A stretch of 64,000 bases of DNA from Panicum virgatum (taxonomy: Eukaryota > Streptophyta > Magnoliopsida > Poales > Poaceae): positions 17,440,782-17,504,781 of the forward strand of contig NC_053139.1 in assembly GCF_016808335.1 (NCBI RefSeq), in the 5' to 3' direction. Below the pieces are notes generated by a model. The model was not told where the DNA came from. It did no database searches and saw nothing but the letters and a program-made list of their open reading frames with translations. Both the position numbers and the translations under genes were made by a program. Numbering within the stretch: the stretch's first letter is position 1; each line of letters starts with the position of its first letter. Shown here piece after piece: positions 47,059 through 58,230 of the stretch.

Positions 47059-48520
47059 CCGGCCGGAAGAAAAATCCGCAACTGCCGCGGCTCGCAGCAG
47101 TCCGGAAGGAGATCCCGTCGTAGGGAAGTCCTGCCACCTCCCTTTCGCAAGGAGGACAGAAAGAACCAAAAGCCAAAGCGCTAACCTCCAACGGAGTCCA
47201 TGCCCAGATGCCGCGTCAACTTGCAAAGACTCCATGGAGAAGCAAGCTTGTCGCCGAGGCCTCAGGGCCAGCCTGCGACCTTATTTGCCGGCGGCGTGGC
47301 AGCGGAGCCACCCCCGGAGGTCGTTCCTCCACCCTCGACGCCGATGGTGAGGAAGACGAAGACCTAGATACTAAACTACCTAGTCTATTCACAGTCGTAC
47401 GATGATTCCCCGATCCACTACCATCTCCAGCGCCGAACTAGCTACCGGAGACGGAAGGGATCGGCGAAATCGCTGCCGGAAAGCAGTTCCGCCTCCTTTT
47501 CGCCCTTTTGTACCGTAGCAAGGGGGTAAGGATGGAAAGACTGAGCCCACTGTATCTCTTTGAAGTAAGAGATAATTAAATACTTTATCATGGATGGTCT
47601 TGTAAAGTGTTCATGACATGAAACCTCCGTCGAAAGGCTACGATGACGAGAAGGTGAATTAAACTGTTCCAAATACAAAAATTTTGATTTACGTTCACAT
47701 CAAAGTAGAGAATTTGCAACTCAAGTTGGAATTATTCTTAAAAAACTAAGCTAACTTGAAGTTTAACAAAATTCAAATAATTTTTTAGGTTGAGATAGGA
47801 TTTAGGTACAAAGGTTAACATTATAAACCAGATATTAACATTTTTGTGTCTGAGTTGAAGAAGGAAGATGTTGTAGGTCGACTGATTTTGTGTGGTAATC
47901 AGATAGTGCTACCAAACAAATTTTATTTGTATGAAGATAAGCTACGTGTCAAAAAGGAATAAGAAATATATTATGAACGTGTTAAACACTAAAATGTTTG
48001 ATCGGCAGAGCCTGCCCACTCAGTGAGCCCCTGGCTTGTAAGTGTACTCGTATTTTTCTAACTTTTAAAAATAACTGTGCTTTTTATTTCAGTTTTAGGT
48101 GATTGCCCATCAATAATGAGCCGTCTATGTTGACTTCATCTAGTATTTGCGTATGTGCTGTGTTCCAAAAAATATATTTGATAGGCCCATAGCTTATATT
48201 TTATTGATAGAATACATGACGTCTGTATTGTTATTTTCTTTTACTTTCTGTAAATAGAATTCTATTCTCTATATAGAACCTGTGTATAAAATTCTATTCT
48301 CCTAAAATCGTACTATTATTTTTCTGAAAAAAGAGAGAATTTGTGCCACAAAACAACTAAACTCAGGCACTGCTGCCAACATGAGAAAGCTGCAATGCTG
48401 TGACAGAAAAGCGCAACCCAGCACCAAGAACATAATCCATGCTAGAGGCAGACCATGATTGTGCAGGTCAAAGCTACCGTCAAACCGGCAGGACAATCAG
48501 GACTAGCATCACTTGATTGC
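47059..48520. other. Flank of the chromovirus with possible gene fragments
   Basis: 47085-47405 has an open frame that looks partly coding (MPRQLAKTPWRSKLV, then DADGEEDEDLDTKLPSLF) but shows no domain. Around 47850-47960 a shorter frame reads SELKKEDVVGRLILCGNQIV, again unrecognised. They may be pieces of another transposon. The rest is AT-rich spacer. Confidence 0.35.
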
Positions 48521-48522
48521 TA

Positions 48523-48779
48523 CTCCCTCCTTCCCCGTTTATAAGGCATGGTAGAACATGACACGGTCTTCTAAACAACACTTTGACCATTTATTTATCA
48601 TATATTATATCACTTTTGATTATAAGCTTATAATCATTGTAAACTATATTTGATTATGAATCCATTCATATGAAATTTGCATTATAAAAATAAAAATTTA
48701 ATAGTCAAATTATTGGTCAAAGATGAGAAAGTTTGAATCTTTATATACGTGTATGCCTTATAAACTGGGAAGGAGGGAG
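48523..48779. mobile_element. Stowaway MITE, 257 bp
   Basis: The ends CTCCCTCCTTCCCCGTTTAT and the complement of ATAAACTGGGAAGGAGGGAG pair with a single mismatch. TA flanks both sides (48521-48522, 48780-48781). The inner part also pairs (ATAAGGCAT with ATGCCTTAT). Confidence 0.92.
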
Positions 48780-49079
48780 TACTACACACGAACTGAAACT
48801 TTTTGCAGTCTTCCAAGAAGAAAATTACATGGCCTTTTTTATGCAGCCATGAGCCCACCATCTGACTGGGTTAATAAGAGGCAGCTTTATCAACAAGTAA
48901 TAATACTTTTAAGCTGGCAAGGTTTGACGGCAGAAACAGGTGTCAACGTCAATGGATTATTGTCTTATCGATGAACAGTTCAACAAACACGGAAATAATT
49001 GAAAGATACTCCAGAGTCGACCACCCAGAACATCAGCAAGAAAATGGAGACTAGTCAAAAGGGCAAATATTTTCTTTAA

Positions 49080-49593
49080 GGAAAAATTCCATATTACTCC
49101 CCTCAAGTATTGTCAGAGTCCATATAACCCTCTAATTTTTTTTTTCAATTTACCCCCTAAACATCATTTGGTCCAATTTACCCTTAATAAGATTTATCTT
49201 TTTTATTTACCATGCACAAGTGAAGTCTCAAGTTGAAATTTTTGAGGATGATAGTGAGCATCATAACATATTTTAGAAAAATGTGTCAAAAATTTTTCAT
49301 CATTATTTTGATAGGGTACAACATTTAATAATAAATTAACCTGTATGATACAAAATTATAGGAAAAATACTAAATTCATATATATATTTTTGACATACGC
49401 TGTGATGCCAACTACAATCATGCAAAACCTTAAATTAAGATTCCACTTGTATGTGGAGAAATAAAAAAGATTAATTGTATTAGAAGGTAAAATGAACCAA
49501 ATGATATAGTTTAGGGATCAAATTGAACCAAGAAATTGTTAAGAGGGTTATCTGGACTTGAGCCAAACTTGAGGAGAGTAATTTGGACAATCC
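49080..49593. mobile_element. Inverted-repeat element, about 514 bp, class unclear
   Basis: Roughly 100 bp at each end are imperfect inverted copies (ATTACTCCCCTCAAG with CTTGAGGAGAGTAAT; AACATCATTTGGTCCAATTT with the complement of AATGAACCAAATGATATAG). No clear target duplication was found. It could be a Mutator-type MITE. Confidence 0.6.
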
Positions 49594-50558
49594 AGTATAA
49601 GCCTCTCCCATCTGGATTCTAGAGCAAAGACTTCAGATGTGCAAGTCTTACAAGGTGCCTTGATATGGGCTTTTCAGATGACGATATAGTCTAGAAAACT
49701 GACCAGGTACTACTAAAAATCCTAATGAAGACAAGTTCGAAAAGAACTTAATTACAGTACATTCCCAGTTTTTTTCCTTCTAAAGGAATGGCAACTTTTA
49801 TCCACCCAAAAAGTTGTGTGTAACCGGAAACGAAGTTAACTCCAGAATTCTAGATCACTCAAGGTCAAGAACAGGTTCATATCATAAGTAAAGGCACCAA
49901 GCTTTCTGGCTCGCAAGTTAACATTAGTGCAGAGCATATGATAAATCAACCCATAGGAACAAGTCAACATTCAGAATTACTGTCAGGACTCGCGGAATTA
50001 GGGTGCCACGCAAAGAACTGAATGGAAAAAGCCACAGGTAGGTGCAGACATGCACAGAGTGTCAAGCCTGACCTGGTTTAGCTGTCTGAACTCTGAAGCC
50101 TTGACAGTTGCCTTTTGTAGTTCATGTGAAGGATACCTGGCTCTCTTGGCCTGCTATCTCTTCCAAACCGTATGCTATCAGATCCTTTAAGGAAGCACAG
50201 CAGAAAACCACCTAACATAGTATCACTTGTACTGAAAGTTTCAAGAGTGGGATGCATGTAAGCTATATACGAACCAATATGGCAAAATATAAAATAAAAT
50301 ACTGCACAACTTCAAATTCAACTGGACAGAGACTTGAATATGTCATTCAGCACTCTGTGGACATCAAAACCAAATCTATGGAGCGATCCCATAGATATTA
50401 AATACAGCCACAGAGAGGAGATGATCACAACTGCTGCAATAGCTGTGCATATACTCTGGTATGATACAAGAGAAAAACCATCATGTAAATATATTAGGTA
50501 AAAAATCCTACACATGTATTTCTCTCAAAATACGAGCAATTTAGCCTTGGATCTGATG
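49594..50558. other. Spacer and 3'UTR side of the TMEM245-like gene
   Basis: No coding sequence was seen. The part next to 50558 is presumably the 3'UTR of the minus-strand gene. Confidence 0.4.
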
Positions 50559-53176
50559 CTAGCTGCTGGTCTCCTCTGCATCAGCAAGCACAAACTCTGT
50601 GTACAAGTTCTTCAATGCTATCACAACTGTCATTATAAGGGGACCTAATATCGCTCCCTGCAGAACAGCAACCAAAACAAAATCATCAGCCCAATTTGAG
50701 GTCAAGGAAAAGCTCCATATCACTATGTGAGGATTATTGCTATACTCCAGCTCCCAAGAATCAGGATGGTGTTTGAAGCAATTTAGTGAACAACCAAGCA
50801 CAGAAAATAATTCTCTACTTCCTATTTATAAATAGTTGTTTCATCTTCTGACTTTCACAAACACAAATTATTTACACAATTACACAGCTGTATGACACAT
50901 AATCTATGGAAAATTGTTCAACATGACAACATTGTTGCCATTTTTTTGTAGCCTAGAAGTATATACTTGTAGTTCAGTACTTTAGTGCAGGTAAGTATGT
51001 AGAAGTGCAATAAGCAGAAAAATATGTGGAAAATGATTTTTTTTCCTAGAGCACAACTATCTAAATCACAAAAAGGGATGGAGAAAATACACTACTATGT
51101 AGACCACAAAAGAAGTTTTCTATTGTATCTCAAAAAGAAAAAAAGAGTTGCAGAAGGGATTGTATCTCACAGAAAAAAAAGAAGGTTCTTCTAATTGCAT
51201 CTTGAAAAAAAAGATAATATGCAAGACAAATAGTACAAAATTTAACTTATCATAAAAAGCACTTTTATTGCAAAATGAGTAGTACGCAACAAAATTAGTA
51301 CCTCCAGAGCATTTGGAAACAGAGTCATGCCACCAATTATGCTGAGGCCGGTGAGATATCCATTGTATCCAGGTATATCCTCCAGAATGGTAGTTGTTCC
51401 ATAATCCATCAGTGTGAGATGTATAACCGTTACCACTAGTGCAAGAACATATCTCCCTTCCATGAGCAGCTGCCCTGCAGCAAATATTGAAGACAGCCAA
51501 AATGGAAGTATTGGCACAAGTGCGCTGATGAATCCAAGCACAGTGGATGTGTACACAAAGTGCACCTTGAAGAACTTGAACAAGAGCCATGTCAGGCCTC
51601 CTTGGAATATGGCAATCTTGGCAGTGGCCAACAAGACACTACTAATGGCATGGTCGATGACCTCAACACAGCGATCCTTTACTTGTTTTGACACTGGTAA
51701 AAGATCAATGATCTGCTCTGTAGCTCCACCCCCCTCTACTGTAATGAGGTAATACAACACCCACAAGAAGACCATCAGCTGCGATAAAAAATTGACCACC
51801 TCAGCCGCACCTGAGACAATGTGGAGAGCGATGGATAACATCAAATTAGCACTACCACCGAGCACCGATGTGCTACTCGACAACAGCCTCTTTGCGATCT
51901 CTGTTCCCTGCAAAGCCAGCTCTTTGGCCTTTATCACCAAATCCTCCCTTGTGATCAACAGCTCCCTAAAGAACGAGTCCAGCTCCCTGTAAATCTCCAC
52001 CCACTCCCTTTTCTTCACACGTGCGGCAATTGATTGCAGCTTCATTGAGTATGGGTGTGGTCTGGAACTGATGAGCGCCTTGCTCTTTGGGTCAACTGAT
52101 TGGCTGATCAAGAAATGTCGGAATCCGCTGGTGAAATCAGTAAGGTTGTACTGCACTGCCAATTGGTCCACCTGCTCCCAGACTGTGTCATAAATCTTGG
52201 CGGAGTACTGATCGATCAAGCCGGGGATATCATTGTCGTCCAGCCACTTCTTGAGCCCAATCTTCTCAGAGTAGTTGCCCTTCTCGACATGGGACTTGAG
52301 GGACATGACGGCGTCCTTGCCCTCGAGCCCAATCTTGTAGGAGAAGAAGATGCTCCCGGTTATGAACCCGGCGATCATGCCGAGCATGAGGCCAACAGCG
52401 ACGAGCGTCTTGAGGTGGCGCAGGATGCCTCCAGTTAAGAGGAGGCCGCGCGAGGAGGGGCGGCGACCGGAGATGCGCGAGGAGGCGGCGCGAGTGAGCT
52501 TGGGGGTCGCGGCGAAGAAGGCGAGCGCGAGCGCAAGGAGCAGCAGCGCGGCGGCGGGGCCGAGGCGCTCGAAGAGGACGAGGAAGAAGAAGGAGGAGAC
52601 GAGCCAGCGGAGGAGGCGCGGGAACGCGGGGGAGTGCGGGAGCGGGCGGCGCAGGAGCGCGGCGCGCGCGTCGGCGAGCGTGGCGCCGGAGGAGCGGAGC
52701 GCGGCGAGCGGGAGCGCGAGCACGGCGGCGCTGAGCCCGCCCCGGAGCGGGGGCTCCCAGAAGGCGACGAGCGCGCGCTGCGTCTCCCGGAGCGGGACGG
52801 AGCAGAGCAGCGCCCACTGCAGCGGGCGGAGGAAGTCGGCGAGCAGCATGTAGAGGCCGTAGAGCACGAGCAGCGCCGTGGCGAGCCCCGCGTGCGCCAT
52901 GGCGATGTAGAGCGCCAGGCGCGCGTCGGGCTCCAGCGACAGCCCCCCGATGTCGCCCCCCGCCGCCGCAGCCGCAGCCGCCTTGGGCTTCCCCTCCTTC
53001 AGCTTCAGGGCCGGCTTCAGCGCTGGGGGCGGCGGCTTCTTGGCCGGCGCGGCGTCGGGCTCCTGCTTGGGCCGGCGCAGCGAGGCGGAGCGGAACATCT
53101 CGGACCACGGCAGGCCGAGGGCGGCCTCGTCCTTGTCCTTTCCCGCGCCCGCGCCGCCGCGAGGCACGAGCGCCAT
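50559..53176 (-). CDS. TMEM245: AI-2E/TMEM245-type multipass membrane protein, 657 aa
   Basis: Two coding exons join in frame: 53176-51302 and 50657-50559 (TAG). The N-terminus (MALVPRGGAGAGKDKDEAAL) is soluble and basic/proline-rich. Hydrophobic segments follow at about 88-112, 148-162, 190-222 and 255-280. After a hydrophilic loop of about 170 residues, a C-terminal cluster (about 450 onward: LSQLMVFLWVLYYLI, VLGFISALVPILPFWLSSIF, LALVVTVIHLTLMDYGTTTI) has the AI-2E transporter-like signature. Length fits the Arabidopsis homologue At5g55960 class. Transport substrate and membrane are not known for plants. An in-frame upstream ATG at 53377 would add 67 residues of Pro/Arg-rich sequence across a homopolymer; I prefer 53176 because the conserved part starts there. 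Confidence 0.87.
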
Positions 53177-53586
53177 GTGCTCGAGGAAATGCCGCTGCCG
53201 CTGCTGCTGCGGCGGCGACGGCGGGCGGCGGGCGGTGGCTGGGGGGGGGGGGGGGGCAGCGTCGCCTGCCCTGCGCCCCTCGCGCTGTCGGGGATCCGAT
53301 GGGATGGGTGGTGGATTTGAGGGGTGATTAGTGCGGGTGGGCCAGCCATGGCGGCGATTAATCGCGGGGGGAGACAAACCGGGGAGGGGGACGAGTTAAC
53401 CGGCGCCCAGCCACCGACATGTGGGCCCACGTGGGTAGACGGTGACACGTGGCGTGTCAGGGGCTCGCCTTCCGTTGATTTCCCTTTGAGACAGCCTGAG
53501 GGAGCGATATGGCGCGACAGTGACAGCTACGGCGTGCCCTGGCTCTGGCTGTCTGATGACGACTGGCACGGGGAAAAAAGACCAAA
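53177..53586. other. 5' leader and promoter of the TMEM245-like gene
   Basis: GC-rich next to the start, with a G run of about 15 at 53240-53256. The motif GTGGGCCCACGTGG at about 53417-53431 contains a CACGTG G-box. No TATA box is apparent. Confidence 0.4.
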
Positions 53587-53872
53587 GGTGTGTTTAGTTA
53601 CCACAAAATTTCCAAACTTTTCAAACTTTACATCACATCCCCTATCACATCGAAACATTAAATATAGCAAATGACCCATACACGGAGTACTAAATGTAGT
53701 TAAATAAAAAAATAATTCATAGTTTTGATGTACGTTGCGAGATGAATCTTTTGAGCCTAGTTAAATCATGGTAGGACAATATTTACCACAAACAAACGAA
53801 AAGTACTACAGTATGCTACAGTAACCGATGTGACTTTTTCTCCCAACTTTTCACCCCATCTAAACACAGCCC
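53587..53872. mobile_element. Tourist-like MITE, 286 bp
   Basis: The ends GGTGTGTTTAG and CTAAACACAGCC are inverted with one mismatch. The interior holds the common grass words GATGAATCTTTTGAGCCTAG and AACTTTTCACCCCATCTAAA. AAA on each side may be the 3-bp duplication. Confidence 0.8.
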
Positions 53873-54353
53873 AAAAAAGGCCTTACTGTTTGGGCTGTAC
53901 TCACGAAAAGATTAAACCCAAAAACAGACAGTTACTGTTTTTACAAAATGAGCTTTTTGAAAAGCCGTTTCCTCCTCCTTGTAACTGAAGGTACAAGCCC
54001 GCAAGCTATGATTCAAAAGCCAGAAAACAGGGTTGCAAAAATGCAAAACCGTTACAACTTGAAAAAAAACGGCCTTTTGCAAAGAAAAGCAACACCTCCG
54101 GGGTCTAGAGGCAGGAAGAAAGGCTCTAGATGTGTTATTCAGTTTGTACTTATTTTGTTTTACTTGTACGTACACGATATTCTTAATCATAAAAATTTAT
54201 GACAATTAGACAAGTATATCCCGAAAGTAATATATTAATTTAAAAGTGAAGGTAGTATATACGAGCGCTTTCTCAAACTGGCATTTGAGAAATGCTCTAG
54301 ATACAACTATTTGAGTATAGTCATACATTAAACTAAATGATTGTATTTGTAGG
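53873..54353. other. AT-rich spacer, no gene seen
   Basis: The frame at 53948-54202 has no domain and no coding-like composition. I see nothing else. Confidence 0.4.
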
Positions 54354-54357
54354 AATG

Positions 54358-54939
54358 TGTTGACGACGAAAATTGGCAGTAGTCTAGACTAACCAGTCTG
54401 ACCAAGCGGTCTGACCGGTCTAAGTGCTGTAGCCAGTCAGGCAGTAGCCAACCAGTCTGATCTGTGGGTTTGACCAGTCTGACCCGTCCAAGCAGAGTCC
54501 GAGTACAACTAGTCTTTTTTTATAGATTTAGATATGTAAACAGAATTTCTTGTGGGATAAGTCCACCCCACCCTATAAATATAAAGGGTCACGGCCGATT
54601 GAGGCATCCAATCGATCAAATAATACAACTTTTATCTTTTTTTACTTTTCTCTTTGCTCTAACTTTTCCAATCTACTGTTTGTTGTTCCTCCTTTGTCTC
54701 TACGTCGATTGAGGGCGTTCTAAGTGGCCTGCCGACCCTAGAACAACCCTACGTGCGCCTGCCCCGACGGGTCCTTCCCGGGCGACGTTCGTTGGTTTCG
54801 CCGCCGGCCTGCCCTGCGGCAACCGGTCTGACCAATATACCCGACCGGTCTAACCGGTCTGAGCATCGGCGCTGCGTCGTGCCGTCGCTCGCTGCGCGTT
54901 CTAGCGCTTTAGTGTGTTGGCCCTAGTTCTGCTCCAACA
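54358..54939 (+). repeat. 5' LTR of the non-autonomous element
   Basis: 582 bp with TATAAAT at 54574-54580. It holds many copies of the word ACCGGTCTGACC and diverged forms near both ends. Confidence 0.9.
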
Positions 54940-54986
54940 TACTTTTTGGCGACTCCGCTGGGGATCAGAAAAATAACTCGGCTGCC

Positions 54987-57515
54987 ATGGCCGGTATTTC
55001 TAAACCTGACGAAATTGATGCTGCCAACATCAAGAGGCCGACTGTTCAGCAACTTCCGCCCGAGCATCAGAAGATTCTTGATGGCATCCAAAAAAAAGAT
55101 CAGAGAAGAGAAGAAGAAGGAGATCCAGAGGCTGGAAGAGGAAGTCATGAAGCAATATATCTCGCACTTCTCCATCGACCATCAAGAGAAGGTCACAACG
55201 GATGCCGTCTTCGATGCTTCACAGTTTGAGGTAAAATTCGATCAGAACGAGCAGTCTATCCTTAATTCTAAAATAGCTAATGCTATAGATAATACTGTTT
55301 CTTCTCATATGAATAATAAGTTGAAATTTATTGGTCAAAATATGCATGATATGTTTGATGATCGTTTTAACCGAATTGAAATACATCTTGGTATGAAGTC
55401 TGTCGGTAATGATGCATCTACATCTAATACCGATAAGACAATGCGTGGTTCGGCAATTCCAACTAATAATGCTATTGTGATGAATTCGGCTAATTAGCAT
55501 AGCCGAGTTAATTATAAGCATCGCCTAATGCCAATATGTTGTATGGAGGAGCAAGTTCGTTGCGACATTCTACACCGCTGAACTTTGCTCAACCTAATAG
55601 TACACCGATCACTAATCGGCCTAATGCCGATAATGTTGGATCAGGTAGTATTAAGGAAGAAGTGATTAAGATATTTCGGCAAACATGTGGTATAGAGTCT
55701 AAAGCCAAATGCTGATCTTATCAAAGACCATACCCTGAGAATTACGATTATGTTTCATATCCTCAAGGGTTTAAATTTTTTGAATTTGTTAAATTCACTG
55801 GTGATGATAGTAGAACTACATTGGAGCATATAGGGCAATTTATTATACAATATAGTAAAGCTAGCACTAGTGATATTTACAAATTGAGATTGTTTCCTTT
55901 ATCTCTATCGGGTGCTGCTTTTACTTGGTTTATTTCATTGCCACCCAATTCAGTTCTCACTTTTGCTGATTTAGAGCAAAAATTTCATGATTATTTCTTT
56001 ACTGGTGAAACTGAATTAAAATTTTCACATCTTACATCAGTTAAGCAAAAGATACATGAAGGTGTTTCTGAATATATTAGAAGATTTAGAGATACTAAAA
56101 ATCGATGCTATAGTTTGACAATTTCTGATAGAGATTTAGCTGGTCTAGCTTTTGCTGGCTTACTTGATTTTCATAAAAGCAAAGCTAGAGGAATAAGAAT
56201 TTTTAGATGTTAGTCAAGTCTTACAGAAAGCTCTGGCTAGTGAAAGCCGAGCTAAAGAGGCTAGAGATTCACAGAAGTCCAATGAAAAGCCTAATCGTCC
56301 TGTTTATGTGCTTGGATGCGATTCAAATTGTTCGGACGTTGAAGGTAAAGATGTTTATGCTGCTGAGTTGGTTTGGCCTTCTAGTGATAAATCTTGCGTT
56401 TGTGGTTCTCTTAAGCCGATTCACAAAGATCGGCAAGAAAGGTTTACTTTTGATGTATCCAAATGCGAGAGAATATTTGATGAACTATATAAGAATGGAT
56501 ACATCAAGATGTCGCATGCCATATCGCCGTTTGAGGAATTAAAGCGGCAAGCTTATTGCAAATTCCATAATACCTTCTCTCATACCACTAATGATTGTAA
56601 TGTGCTTCGGAGACAAATTCAATCGGCTGTTAATGAAGGCCGAATAATTGTTCCAAAAATAAAGGTGGATCAGAATCCTTTTTCTGCACATACACACATG
56701 CTTGAATTGAATAATCCAAAAGTGTTAATTTGGCCAAATCAAGCCGAATCGGCAAAAAGGAAAAATATAATTGTTGATGAAGAGAGATCTGAGCTTTCAA
56801 AATCTCCCGAGAAAGCTCCAGCAAAGAAGGTCCCTGAAGATTCTTTGAATAATTCAATACTCGGGGGCTAGAAAAGAACAAAGACGCCAGATGTGCTAAG
56901 ACCGGTCTAATCGGTCTGGAAACCCATCTGACCGGTCCTTTTGGGAATTCTGGAAAAATTTCTAGAAACAAAAAGAAAAAAGAAAAGCCGAGTTTTAAAG
57001 AACTCTTGGCCAAATATGAAAAGAAAGGAGTCGTCTAGAAGCAGAAGGGACGGCAAGATAAAGTTAAGGATATAGAGCCATCATCGAAGTCTCAAGAGCG
57101 ATGAGTTCGAGCCAAGATAATTATATACCGCATTCATTTAATGGACCGATTGCTCCATGGTATTGTTGGTATACTTGTTATATGCCTTTGGATTATAGTA
57201 GGATGCACATGCAGTTGTATTATATTCGTTATCCTCCTATATATTCAAGTTATGCTTCACAAAGACCGATTAGCGATGATCTGGTAAAAAAAGACACTGA
57301 TTGCATCAAAAAGTGTGAGAAGGGCATAAAACAAGATTCAAAATATTTATAGCCGAGGTGGTGTCCCTCAGACTTGTCTCACACCCAAAAGAGAAGGCTG
57401 CAACGGATGCGCAAGAAGGTGTCTATGGAACAGCAAGCGGAGGTTGTACCAGCAAGGTCGGCGACCATGAAGCAAGTATGGTGGCCTAAGCAAGTTGTTT
57501 CATCATCAGCTTGAA
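54987..57515 (+). pseudogene. Gag-related protein of the non-autonomous element, broken
   Basis: The N-terminal part begins MAGISKPDEIDAANIKRP at 54987 and shifts frame near 55095. 55821-56213 holds the gag core (LSGAAFTWFISLPPNS, EYIRRFRDTKNRCYSL), similar to the gag at 9977-11355. After another shift, 56308-56871 holds a CxxH-type knuckle (YCKFHNTFSHTTNDC). A last piece around 57360-57510 reads RWCPSDLSHTQKRRLQRMRK. Several stops and shifts separate the pieces. Confidence 0.75.
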
Positions 57516-57655
57516 GAAGAAGCAAGATACGGCCGATAGAATATATCGCCCTTAGTATGAAATATGGCCGATGTTTTATTCATCGTCCTTAGACAATTTT
57601 GGTCCAGAAGAGTGTTCTTTGGCACGCAAACTTTGTCAAAGAACATGGGGACATA

Positions 57656-58226
57656 TGTTGACGATAAAAATTGGCAGTAGTCTAGACTAACCGGTCTGAC
57701 CAAGCGGTCTAACCGATCTAGGTGTTGTAGCCAGTTCGGCAGTAGCCAACCGATCTGACCTGTGGGTTTGAACGGTCTGACCGGTCCAAGTAGAGTCCGA
57801 GTACAACTAATTTTTTTTATAGATTTAGATATGTAAATATGATTTCTTGCGGGATAAGTCTACCCCACCCTATAAATATAAAGGGTCACGGCCGATTGAG
57901 GCATCCAATCGATCAAATAATACAAGTTTTATCTTCTTTACTTTTCTCTTTGCCCTAACTTTTTCAATCTACTGTTTGATGTTCCTCCTTCGTCTCTACG
58001 TCGATTGAGGACGTTCTAGATGGCCTGCCGACCCTAGAACAACCCTGCGTGTGCCTGCCCCGACGGGTCCTTCCAGGGCGACGTTCGTTGGTTTCGCCGC
58101 CAGCCTGCCCGGCGACAACCGGTCTGACCGGTAGACCCGACCGGTCTGAACATCGGCGCTGCGTCATGCCGTCGCTCGCTGCGCGTTCTAGCGCTTTAGT
58201 GTGTTGGCTCTATTTCTGCGCCAACA
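57656..58226 (+). repeat. 3' LTR of the non-autonomous element
   Basis: 571 bp, about 93% identical to the 5' LTR by eye. TATAAATA lies at 57871-57878. It carries the same ACCGGTCTGACC-type words. Confidence 0.9.
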
Positions 58227-58230
58227 AATG

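Larger units (their letters stand above)
54358..58226 (+). mobile_element. Complete non-autonomous, gag-only LTR retrotransposon, 3869 bp
   Basis: The LTRs are 54358-54939 and 57656-58226; both start TGTTGACGA and end CCAACA. AATG on both sides (54354-54357, 58227-58230) is the target duplication, 4 bp visible. After the left LTR comes TTTTTGGCGACTCCGCTGGG, a common priming-region motif. A purine tract, GGGGACATA, precedes the right LTR. Only gag-like frames occur inside; there is no protease, RT or integrase, so it would need a partner element. Confidence 0.88.
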
